From Camarhynchus parvulus (Eukaryota; Chordata; Aves; Passeriformes; Thraupidae): a stretch of 64,000 bases of DNA. Below are positions 22,985-34,900 of the stretch, in pieces. The translations under genes were made by a program, and so were the position numbers. The notes under the pieces were generated by a model. The model was not told the origin of the DNA and ran no database searches. It saw only the letters and a program-made list of their open reading frames with translations. The stretch covers positions 186,001-250,000 of the forward strand of contig NC_044574.1 of NCBI RefSeq assembly GCF_901933205.1, written 5' to 3'. Numbering within the stretch: position 1 is the first letter of the stretch; every line of letters starts with the position of its first letter.

Positions 22985-25900
22985 CTACAGAGAAAGGAGA
23001 CAGCGTGGGGTGAGAGCTGCGCCTCATCATGGAATCATGAAATGGTTTGGGTGGGAGGGACCTGACAGACCAACCAATCCCAACCCCCTGCCATGGGCAG
23101 GGACACCTCCCACTGTCCCAGGTTGTCCCAAGCCCTGTCCAACCTGGCCTGGAACAGCTTCCCAGGGCAGCCACAGCTTCTCTGGGCACCCTGTGCTAGG
23201 ACCTCCCCTCCCTCACAGCCCTTTAGGAATTTAGTCCCAATATCCCATCTAACCCTGCCCTCTGGCAGTGGGAAGCCATTCCCCTTGTCCTAGCATTCCA
23301 GCCCTTGTCCCCAGTCCCTCTCCAGCTCTCTTGGAGCTCCTTCAGGCACTGGAAGGCCACAATTAGGTCACCCTGAAGCTTCTCTTCTCCAGGCTGAACA
23401 ATTCCAATTCTCTATTTTTCCTCACAGGAGAGGGGCTCCATGTCTCTAACCAAACTGGTGTCCCTCCTTGGTGCCTCAGAGGATTTGGGGCTCGGGGGCT
23501 GTGCAGCCCCAAGTGTGTGCATGTGCAGAGGGGCCAGGGCTGATTTCAGCACCCAAACTCTGGCCTGGAGGTCAGCGCAGCTCTTCACCTGTTGGTGAAG
23601 GTGGTGTCACAGCAGCAGAGCCATTTGCGGGCACAGCACTTGTTTGGACACTGGCTGGAGTGTCTGAGTGAGGTGGGTGCCTGGATGCCCTCTCAAGTCA
23701 GTGGCCATCCACGTATCTTATGGAGCCACTGCTGGCCAGTGGCTTGACCTGGTGACCTTAAAGGTGGGTATGGAATATACCTCCATGGTGCTGGGACACA
23801 TTTCTCCAGCTTTCCCCCTCAGGTCCAGAGATGCCAACCTCATTAAACATTGAACAGGATCTGGATTTGAAGCTGAGTCCAAAGTCAAGACCCAAATCTC
23901 TGGTTTCCAGCAGGGACCACACTCCAGCAGCACTCACACCCCAGAGGAGGGATGTGCTGCTGCCACGAGGAGGTTGGAGATGTGACACAGCCATCCTCCA
24001 CAGCAGCTGCTTTTTCCAGCTTCCCACTTGCTGTCGGGAGTACTGTCCTGGTCACAGACAGTTCACAGCTTCTCCTTCACTTCCAGGATGAAGTTCTCAG
24101 TGCTAGGTCTGGATCTGAGGCCACTACTTGGATTCTCTAAGATTTGGGGAGTACCAGCTGGAGGGAAACCCTCCAGGTCTGTTGGGTGCCAAGCTTTTGG
24201 CCTGGTGAAGGTGTCCCTGTGCCCTGCAACAGTGCCACCAGTGCCCTGGAGAGCACTGAGGGAACCTGAGGCCACTTTTCTCCACCTCTCAACCTGCTGC
24301 TGATTGATGCAGGAATGACCCCCAGCTGGGGAATAATGTGCAGTGACTCCATGATTCAGAAGGCTGAACAATTGCTTTATTAAGCTATACTAAATTATAT
24401 TAGTACATACTATATATATACTATATATATACTACATACTGTACTATACTAAACCAACTAATACTAAACTATACTACAGAAAAACCCACGACTCCTTACA
24501 GACAGTCATGACACAGCTTTGACCTAATTGGTCAATCAATCAAAACAACCTTCACCGGTGTCCAATTAACAAATCACTTTGGGTAAACAATCTCCATAAC
24601 ACATTCCACATGTGCCAAACAATGGAGCAGCAAACAGAGATAAGAATTGTTTTCTCTTCTTTCTCTGAGCTCTCTCACTGCCTTCCCCAGGAGAAATCCT
24701 GGGGAGGTTGTGCCTGCTGCTCTCTGTGAAGAGCGCTGCGGCCACAGCCGCTCTGTGAAAACAGGGTGCAGAGAGGTGAATCGGGTGTTTTCCCAGCAAA
24801 AGAAACAGTGATTAGGCTTAAAATAACCCACACTTGGAAGTTCTGAAGGTATCAGTCAGCCCAGTGCAAAGCTCAGTCCTTGGAGTCTAGTTAAAACTGA
24901 CAGCTTCTGTAACCTGAATGTTCAGCAAATCAGGGTCACTGTTAATTATTCAATAGGAAAATAATTGAATCTGAAAATTACTCTGGTGTGGCAAGTCAAG
25001 GTCATTTTGTTTTATTTAAAAGTAAAATATTTAATGCTTATCACAGCTATCATTAGTAAATGAACATATTATTTGTTTTAAAATAATTTCAATTTAATAT
25101 TATTTTGATAGTAACAATTTACTGATGATCAGAACCTTTCCTTTCAAATTTTCCAATGCTTAGCAAACCTTAAACCTCTGCATTATGACCTTTAGAATCC
25201 TCATCTAACAAGGGAGGAACTTGTGTCCTGGGAAGTTGAAATGCTTGTCTGAAGCTGAACTGATGCTCTGAAGGATGGTGAGGAGCCAAGCCAGTGATCC
25301 TGGGTGAAAACCCCATGGATTTCCCAGTACTTCAAATGAAACATAGCTGGGAAGGGAAGGGAAGGGAAGGGAAGGGAAGGGAAGGGAAGGGAAGGGAAGG
25401 GAAGGGAAGGGAAGGGAAGGGAAGGGAAGGGAAGGGAAGGGAAGGGAAGGGAAGGGAAGGGAAGGGGAGATCAGGCCTCCAGGAGGTGGAGGGTAGGTTG
25501 GATGCCTGCATGTGACACAAGTGGAAGAAGGAGCCGAGGTGAGAAGGCTGCAGGAGGCACAGACATGGCCGATCATCTCCCTGGGCCAGGCCTGCCCTCT
25601 CCTACCTTGGTGGGCTGGAGGTGCTCCAAGCTGTTCTCTCTGAGGGTCGCCACAGCTCTGTTGGCATTTCTGTCCTGCTTGTACATCTGTGTGGTGGGGG
25701 GGATGGATGGGGCCACGGCTGTGTTCAGGTGAGTCCCATTGCCAAAGGCCTGAATGGCGTTTTCTTGGTGTGGGAAAGATGCAGAAAAGGCTTGTCAGGG
25801 CAGGGGGAAGCCTCCCTTTCCCAGCCTCTTTCTCTGCATTGCCCAAAGGGATGCCTGAGGCTCCGCAGAGCTCCCTGGTTGGTAACACAGGGAGCTGGAC

Positions 25901-28900
25901 ACCCACAGACCCCAGAGCATGTGGCATCTCCCCGTCCCCATGCCCAAAAGCCCCCCCAGCATGCAGCAGTGGTGCTTACGGAGGCAGATGTTGTTGGTGA
26001 AGAGGTGCAGGAAGCTCTGGCACTCGTCCTGCCGGTTCCCGCTGGCGTTGCAGGTGCACCAGGGAGCGATGCTGGATGTGGAGTTGTCGATGTAGTTGGG
26101 GGTGATGGGGCTGCCTGCCGGGACAGAAGGACAAGAGTTACTGCAGGGCAGGGACTGCAGGAAGGGGCAGGGACATCCCCTGGGGCTCTCCTGGGTGACT
26201 CTGCCTCAGCCAAGCCCCTCCATGACAGCAGCAAAACCCTTCAGGTGCTGATGTCATGGCTCTGGTTTGCTCCCAGGGGAGAGAAGGGGAGCACTCACAA
26301 CCCTTTTGGTCACAACACCATCACCAGTTAAAAAGTGCTTTCAGTCCAAGGAATGTGCAGTTTTTGGGAATTCGGGTTCCCTAATAACATTCAGAGAATA
26401 ATGGAATGGTTTGGGTTGGAAGGCACCTTAAATCCCATCCAGTGCCATCCCTGCCATGGCAGGGACACCTCCCACTGTCCCAGGCTCCTCCAAGCCCTGT
26501 CCAGCCTGGCCTTGGGCACTGCCAGGGATCCAGGAGCAGCCCCAGCTGCTCTGGGCACCTGTGCCAGGGCCTCTCCACCCTCATAGCCAGAAATTCCTTC
26601 CCAATATCCCATCTGATCCTGCCCTCTGGCAGTGGGAAGCCACTCCCCTTGTCCTGGCACTCCAGGCTCCTGCCCTAAGTCCCTCTCCAACCCTCTTAGA
26701 GCCACTTTAGGCCCTGGGCGGGGGGGGGCTCTAAGATCTTCTTGAAGCCTTTTATTCTCCAGGCTGAGCATTCAAAAACTTTATGTGAATGTGAATAAAT
26801 GTTTTCATGCTGTCAGTCAAAAAGCCAATCTCAATCTCCAGAACGAAGGTTTTAAATGGAATGAAATGTTGGCCCAAAAATGTTAGTCTGTCTCATCTAT
26901 CAGGACAGATCTGGTCCAAAGGCCACTGGCACTTGTCTTTGGACTCTCGTCTGTGCCTGTGCCAGCTGCTGCCAGCTGGGCTCTGCAGCATGTGAAACCC
27001 CATCTGACACCCTTTGAAGTTGGCAGAATGGCAGTGCATGGTGATTTCCAGTGGCATCACTGGTGATGGCATCAGGGAATCCCTGGCAGGGCAGACACCC
27101 TGGGACAACCCATCTATTTCCACCAGAGCGAGATGCTCTAATCTGTCAGTAGCCTGTGGTTTTTCTCCCTCCACTGCAGCCATCCTAAAGTTACCCCATA
27201 CCCATGGCTTAGTCATGCCACTGAAGGGAGAAAGACCAGCACCAGGTTGGATGTGGCTCAGAGCAACCTGGTCTGATGAAAGGTGTCCCTGCCCATGGCA
27301 GACGGTTGGAATGAGTTGGGCTTTACAGGTCCCTTCCAGCCTAAACCATTCCATGACTCTGTGATGTCCTGGAGAGCTCAGCTCTCCACTTTACTGTCCT
27401 CATAGCCAGAGTAACAGGAGACATTTCCACCCAGAGGAGAGGTTTCCCACCCAGAGGAGACCTTCCCTACCTAGAGGAGAAGTTTCCCACCCAGAGGAGA
27501 TGTTTCCCGCCCAGAGAAGACATTTCCCACCCAGAGGAGATGTTCCCCACCCCGAGGAGAGAGAAGTGCTCACCGATGATGCCGGTGTAGGCCAGCAGGC
27601 AGGCGGCGTAGCTGTCCCTGCGGCAGCCGCTGGCAGCCTGAGGGGACGGCTGGCAGTTGAACTGGAACTCTGCGTAGCGCGACCTGACGGAGCCAGAGCA
27701 CAAACACAGGGCGGAACACGTTTGCAAAATGCTGCTGTAGGTGTTCTTCAAACAGTTGGAACAGATGTCCTTTTACAATCTCCTGCCTACCCCAACAAAC
27801 CCAGGAGGAGGTTTCAAACAGGTTCTGCAGTCAATGTTTTACAGGCTTCCTCCAGGACTGCAAGATAAGTCCAGTGCTGGAAGAAATGTTTGCTTTCTGT
27901 TGTGTGAGGTTGGTTTTTGAGGGAAGAGCTGCTGCCAGGAAGGAAATCAGTCCATGTTGCCATTTTCTATCTTTTGGGTAATAACTTTGCCTAAAGACCC
28001 CAGCTTTCATTTTTAGTCTGATTGGATGAATTGCTCTGGTCCAGTTTCTTTCTCTAAAGACTCTAAATGTCACCTCAGATCAAGGGAAATGTCCAGAGGT
28101 TCAGACATGAAATGTCCTACCCATGGCCAGGACTGCTGCAGATGCCCATTCTCAGGAGAAGGACTCTCTGGAGCCTGTGGAGCAGGCAAGTCATTCTGCC
28201 AACCAGGTACGTGCCACCAAACTCTTCAGGCATGAGTCAGCTCTTGGCACATGGTGGTGTTGGAGATTGTAGGGTATCTGAGGCATCAACACAGGGCTTT
28301 CAGGCAGGACACAGCAACAGCTGGAGCCCCAGATCCATCTCAACATTCGTTCTGTGGCCAGGCAGGAAGGGATTTCACGTGGCATCTGAGCTGCTTTGGA
28401 AACTCAAGCAAGCACCAGCACTGACACCACCTGAAGGGAAGGTTCTTTAGGTGACAACCTGCACTGTCTGAGCTGAGAACTGAGAACCTCAAATGTTTAC
28501 CCTGCCTGGGCAATCTCAGAAAAACTGAGCATGTTTCTCCTCCCAGACATCCTCTCTCTTCCAGACACATTGCTCTTGCTCCTGGTCAATGTCAGCATTC
28601 CAGTTTGCACTTTCCAGCCCACTTCTCCCTTACACCCTTCTTTTTTTCTCATCTTTGTTCCCATGTTTGCCCCTTATCAACCCTTTCCTCCTGTAACATG
28701 GACAGGCAAAATCTTCTTTCTCAAAACTTGCTGCATTGTTTGGAGATTTAGAGAAGGGAGATAGTGACTGCAGATTTGATATAATCCATATTAGTAGAAC
28801 CCACCCCTCTGACCTGGGAAGTTCAAAGGGCTAGAGCTGTGCAGGAGTGACAGGGCGAGACTTGGAGTGCTTCACTCCACTTCTTTATGATTTATTCCTG

Positions 28901-31900
28901 GCTGTCCTTGTGGATTCTGCACCGCTGGCTTTGACCAGGTCACATGTCAACCTCTTGCTCCCTCTGTGTCTCTAGAGGATATTTTATATTATATATTCAG
29001 AGACCAAGGGACCAGATAATTAACAGCTGTACTGCTTGCAGGAAATAGTTTCCAGTCTCCTGGGGAGTAACACTCTCCCCTTTGAACCTCTTCCTCCCCA
29101 CTGGGCCCTCTTGTCATGTTAAGGAGAGGGCAGAACCCGTTCATTTGGGATTCCCTGGGTAGCCAGGGGACATCTGAGCAGGGCCTGGTCAGCCCAGGGG
29201 CTTTGCATCTCTCAGAGTCTGCTTCTGCACAGTTCAGTCCTTCTCCTGCCTCCATGTTTCTGGAGTGCAGAGTACTGAGGGTATTTGTACTTTCATGCTT
29301 CCAAGAGGATGCTGCTGCTCTCACCTTCCTTTGTGAAAATACATAATATTTTTATTGTAATTAAAAGATGCTGTGCTGGTAGGGGATGGCTGCTGGAAGT
29401 TCAGCTTAGGAAGTCCCAAACCCCACAGCAATTAGAGACTCAGACAATACAGGGAGGTGTGTCCTACACTTGTTCTTGTGCTCTTCCCCAGGTGTCTGCT
29501 CACAGCCCAGCTGTACACAGGGCACTGGGCTGGGCCCCCGTGGTGCTGTTTTGCCTTACATCTCTCACTGCCAGCTGGGCTCTGCTCCCGAGAGCTCTGT
29601 GTGCATTCACCTTCTGGAATATCAAAGACTTTTTGAGAAACAGGGAGGGGAAAATAGTGCAGATGAAGGAAAAGTGCTGAAGGGGTTCTGCTCTCAGTGT
29701 GCACATGGGATGGGTCTGTGTGTGTGTGACTGGGGGTGGAAGGAAACAGGAGCAAACCAGGCTGGCCGCAGACTGTGCTGTGGACCTGGAATGACACTGG
29801 GATTCTGAGACTCCTGGTGCAATCACCAAAACATAGAATCACAAATAGTCTGGGTTGGAAAAGACCTAAAAATCATCTCACACCACCCCCTGCCATGGGC
29901 AGGGACACCTCCCACTGTCCCAGGCTGCTCCAAGCCCCAATGTCCAGCCTGGCCTTGGGCACTGCCAGGGATCCAGGGGCAGCCACAGCTGCTCTGGGCA
30001 CCTGTGCCAGGGCCTCACACCCTCACAGCCAGGAATTCCTTCTAAACAGCCCATCTAAATCTACCATCCTTCAGTTTCCAGCCATTCCTCCTTGTCCTGT
30101 CATTCCTTGCTCTTGCCCAAAGTCTCCTGCTCTCTTGTAGGCTCATTTTAGGTATTGGAAGGTGCTATAAGATCTCTCCAACACTCAGCCTCACAGTAGA
30201 AGGGTGTCTTTTTTATGTATATAGATTAATTTTTCTAATTAAGCAAGCAAGCAAACAAACATGGTTTTAAGGCCTTCACAAGTGCCTGTGGCTGTCAGGA
30301 TACCTTGGGTGCTCCTTGAGGATGCTCTGGGCTGCGGAAGAGGAGCAGTGAGGGAGATGGATTAGTGAAAGTGGCTGTAAGGACCCCTCCCTCATATTCC
30401 TGCTTAGCCTGCACCTTCCTGGAACTGTTCCCATAACAGGTCTTACTCTAGAACCAAAGCAAAAAATCCACAGAAAAGGTCTAAAAAGCTTCAGGGTAAT
30501 CATCTCACATCCTTTCTGTCTGTGAACAGGTTCTGTGGGATGCATGGACAGGCACGGCCGTGTGGGATGGGGCCCCAGGAGCACCGGCAGTGGCTCAGGG
30601 CTGTCACCGGGCCCTGGCCAAGGGAGGGCTCTCCCTGGCATGGGGACAGCCCTGCATGGGAGCCTCACCTGCAGACGTAGTTGTCCCGGCAGGAGTCCAG
30701 AGGCGCCAGGCAGTTGGGCTTGTCCTTGGACTCGTAGGAGCAGGCGGGGACGATGGTCTGGCGCCGGCGCTCGGCACAGGCCGTGTCCTCACAGGGGCAG
30801 AAGAGCAGCTCGTGGGTGTACTCGGGGGGCACGCGGTCGAAGAACTTGCGCAGGGCCTTGTGGCACTTGGATCGGTTACAGGTGTCGGCCCGTGCCAGGC
30901 GGCGGATGCAGAAGGAGACGTACTCCGTGCGCAGCCGCTGGCACATCTCGTCCACATTGCAGGCCTTGGCGGCGTCCAGACACCGGTTCACCTGTGTCAC
31001 CTCATTCTCAGAGCCTGCGGGGTGGTGGGACACGGTGAGGTGGTTCTGTGCTGACCTCCCCATCAGCAGCACTGCCCCTGAGGCCTTCATCCCCCTCTCC
31101 CATCCATGGCCACCTGGTGACACCACACGTGAGGTGGTTCTGTGCTGACCTCCCCACCAGCAGCACCGCCCCTGAGGCCTTCATCCCCCTGCTCCCATCC
31201 ATGGCACCCGGTGACACCACATGTGCTCCAGGAAGGCCATGTTGCTCTGCAGGTCCTGGTAGGACCAAATCCCCTTTCCACACTCATCTTTTCCCAAGAA
31301 GTGCCACAGTCACATACCAGAGTGCACCTCCCAGAGCTCACTTCACCAAGCTCGTATCTTTAATAAAATGAATTTTACTTTAATCTGGGCATCTGGTAAC
31401 ACTTTGCTAATGCAGATTAACCAGCCTGAGGCCTGGAAGACAGCAGGCATTAGAAAGTGCATCTACTTATGGCCATGAGTGGATCCATCGAGTGTTGGGA
31501 CCTCCACTAATGGACCTTCTTGTTTCTGCAAGTTGCTCAAGATCAAAGACTGAGTCTCTGCTACATGGGTGGTCTGCACTAACTCCTGGCACCTCAGGCT
31601 CACTGCCTGGACAGGGAGTTTCTCCTGGCCTCTGAAAGGTCATGTCTGGCTTTGGAGCAGCTCTGTTTGTTCACCCCAGGATCTGCCCAGCTAAATGAGA
31701 CCTATCTGGGTCGCAGTGTGCCCCATCCAGACCAGTCTAAGCCAGTATCCCCCTGTCTCCAGCAGTGACAGTGCCTTCACAGAGTGGGATCAGAGGTACC
31801 ATCCAGCTTTGTGCCCCTGCGACCTGATGCTGCCTGCATGTGAGTGCACGTGGGTCTCTCCCCACACCCTTTGCAGGGTCACCACTTGCATACATCAGCA

Positions 31901-34900
31901 AAATCACTCTGCATGTCCACCCTCCTAAACAAGAGGAGAAAGAATGTCCCAGTCTGGGTGGGAGAGCAGAGATGTGCTGTGGGATGCAGGGAAGGAGGAG
32001 GAACCCTGCAGTAAGGGGAAAGGTCAGGAAAATAAAGCAAAAACTGTAGTGATGGATGAGAAAAACAGTGTCTTCAGTAGGAAAGTAGGGATCTCATGAG
32101 CTTTTGTGCCAACAGCCTTCTCTGTAAAACTAGGGAAAAGGAAGAGGAAAAGGCATTTGTCTAACACTGGATGTAGGGCTGCTTCAAAGGTAGATGGGAG
32201 TCTGTTTTATAGAGGAGAAAAATGCTACAAGGTCCCTGGCAGGAATCAGTGGGAACAGCAGAATGTGTCTGATCGGACAGATAAAACAAAGGTCCTTCAA
32301 GCTTGAGAGAGAAAATGAATTTGAAGCTGGTTTTCACCTCTCTGAATTAAAATCATGACCAGCAGCACACCAGAAGGACTTTCTCCCCAGCAGAGAAAGA
32401 TTTTTCCATTGAGGAAAAATCTCCAGAATGATACATTTCCAATGCAGAGTCAAGCCCTATTTTTGACTGGGAGTTAAAACCAGCCAATCACTGCTGACAA
32501 GTGTTAAAACATTGACAATCCCCCTGAGCCCTTCAGAGCTGGCTGCCCTCCTTTGTTTTCATGTCTTTATCAGATGCTCCTTCTCCCAGCATTTATTTTT
32601 TCCTTCCTGTTGTCCCCTGTTGCTTACAGTGAGCTGGAAGTCAAATTCCAAGTTTTTCAGTTATTTTATGGTGGGTGAAAGTTTTGCTTGTTGTGATCCC
32701 TTCACTAAATAGTTACCTTTAAAACCCAGAGATGAATGTTGTCAGAGCATTGGTTTATGCTGGGAAGCTGCCAGCTAACGTGTAGGAAACAGTTACTTGG
32801 AAGGGTTTCATTACCCATTCAGCCAATAAATCACAGGGAACATGTTGGATTTTCTCCTCTTCCCACGCAACACCAGCAGATGTGCTTTTTAAATCACTGC
32901 TACGATTAGAGTGGAGGGATATGGTTCCATTTGTACAGTTTTATAGTGGCCATATATTGTTTATATAAAATTTAGTTTAATATACCTGTTGTTCAATTGG
33001 CCTATGGTCACAGGGGTGTCTTATGTTTCAACAAGTTATTGGGATTTCTTTTTGGTAGATTTGAAAGAGGGTCCTTTGGCAGTGTTGACCATATGACCTT
33101 GGACACTGGACAGGCAGAGGGCAGCATGTTGTAAGTTATGTAATAGAAGATATTGATTAGTATGAATAAGGACAAAAAGGCTAAGAAATTCCATGTCCCT
33201 AAGTGGATGCCAAGTCCTGTGAAGAATCCCTGCTGCTCTGGGCCCATTTGCTTTGCTGCACAACTATTTCAATTTGCTTTAAAAACCTGAGAGTGTTAAC
33301 CCCGCATAAAATCCCCAACCCTTGATTTCCCCATGCTCTGAAGCTTTCTGGGACTCAGCAGAAGGGGAAAAATTCCAGTAAAGAAAACCACGATCCAGCA
33401 AAAAATTCCCTGTCCATGCACCAATCTGCCAGATTGGTGTATGGACAGGGAATTTTTTGCTGTAAGCGCGAGGTCAGGGAGCACCTCCCATCCCCTCTGC
33501 TCCCCTTGTCCAGGGCTGATGGGTTAGTTTGCTGCAGGACATTTTCACCCAGCAAATGCCTGGCCATGATGGGGACTGCAGACGTTGTCCAGCTGCAGGG
33601 ACATGCTGCTCCTTCCTCACTTGGGTGCACTCCAGCTGTGCACGTCACCCCAGAGCAGGGCACACATTTGGAAAAGCTGTTTGGGCACATCTGCCAGAGA
33701 CACAGGAGGAGCACATTACCTGCTCCCAGACAGGTAGTTTGGTAAAGTACCCACTTTTGGAAAGCTTCCCCTCGGCTGTGGAGCACAGGCTGGTTGTGGT
33801 GGCAGCTGTGCCCTTGGTGACGGATGGGTTATTGGCGGCCACACCGACCTTTGAACTGCTGAGCCCTCGGGGAGTTAAAAGGTGTCAGGCTGTTCTGCTC
33901 AGCCATTAACAGGGTTAGATGTACAGCAGAACACGGCTCTGGGTCCTGAGGTTGCCCTCAGGGCAGGTGGTTAAAGGCTGTGGCTGGGATCAACACACAG
34001 GTTATCGCCCTCTTTTCCTGCAGTTTGATACTTGACTGGTGTGGAAGCACCTTCTCAAACCTAACAATGCCCAAGCAGCTCCTGTCTGCATGGAACAGAT
34101 CATCCACCTGCTATGGAGAATGAGTGTGCCTGGGATGGGTCATTGGAAGGGGTCTTTGTACCATATCCCTGTCCCAGTCCTTCATGGTACAGACATGAAA
34201 CAGCCCAAAGACAAAAATCACAAGCAGTTTTTCCCAGAACATATAACAGTTTAGCAAAGGAATCAGAGGCACCTCCTTGGAAAAAACAACCGCTAGACCT
34301 GAAGCATGCAATGCTCACAAGGAGCACAAAGGATGTCCCTGTCTGCAGCCCTTGAGCCCCAGCCAGGGCCCTCTCTGTCTGCACAGAGGTGTCAGAGCAT
34401 TTCCCACCCACCTACCTGCAGTGATGGAGGCCAGCCGGACGTAATCAAAGCCCCTGATGAACGGCTCGTAAGGGGAGCTCTCCAGGACATTCATGCCTGG
34501 GGAGAAGAGAGAAGCTGGTGAGAAGGCAGATGAGGCTCCTGAGGGATGGCTGAGATGCACAAGGTTCAACATCTGCAGTGAAAAATTGTTTGGTGGGTGC
34601 AAGGGAACTATGCTCTAAAGGCCATGAGTAAATGGACACTCAGAGCCAGGGGAACAGGTGTGTGGACACATCCTTGGAAAAGGGAATAGAATGGAACGGG
34701 CTTTAAAAATGTATCTCCATTTTGCAGTGGGGCAGCCTGTCAGGAACTGTTGAGTTCTGTAGCTCAAGCTCTGGGGCACACGGCAGGGATTGCCAGAGAG
34801 GACACCAGACTAGCACAGGCTCCTGCTCATGGGCAGAGCTCAAATCACCAGCTCCCTACACACACAGGGTTTCCATCACCATTATTGCAGTTTCTTCTAT

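Larger units (their letters stand above)
22985..25605 (-). other. GFRA4: GFRA4 last intron
   Basis: The intron is bounded by the donor at 25605 and the acceptor at 22986-22985. It holds a (GGGAA)n tract, a minus-strand LTR (about 24305-24810) and a full-length-style 3' CR1 fragment ending about 45 bp from the acceptor. The stretches 23460-24300 and 24820-25345 are anonymous, the latter AT-rich. Confidence 0.85.
31015..34415 (-). other. GFRA4: GFRA4 intron between exons 3 and 4
   Basis: It contains a 94-bp tandem duplication next to the exon 4 acceptor and the long palindrome at 33396-33462. The rest, about 31230-33390 and 33470-34410, is featureless to me. Confidence 0.8.

Noticed and set aside
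33396..33462. microRNA precursor
   Set aside because: A 3-base loop and almost perfect 32-bp stem are unlike typical animal pre-miRNA hairpins; listed as a palindrome only.
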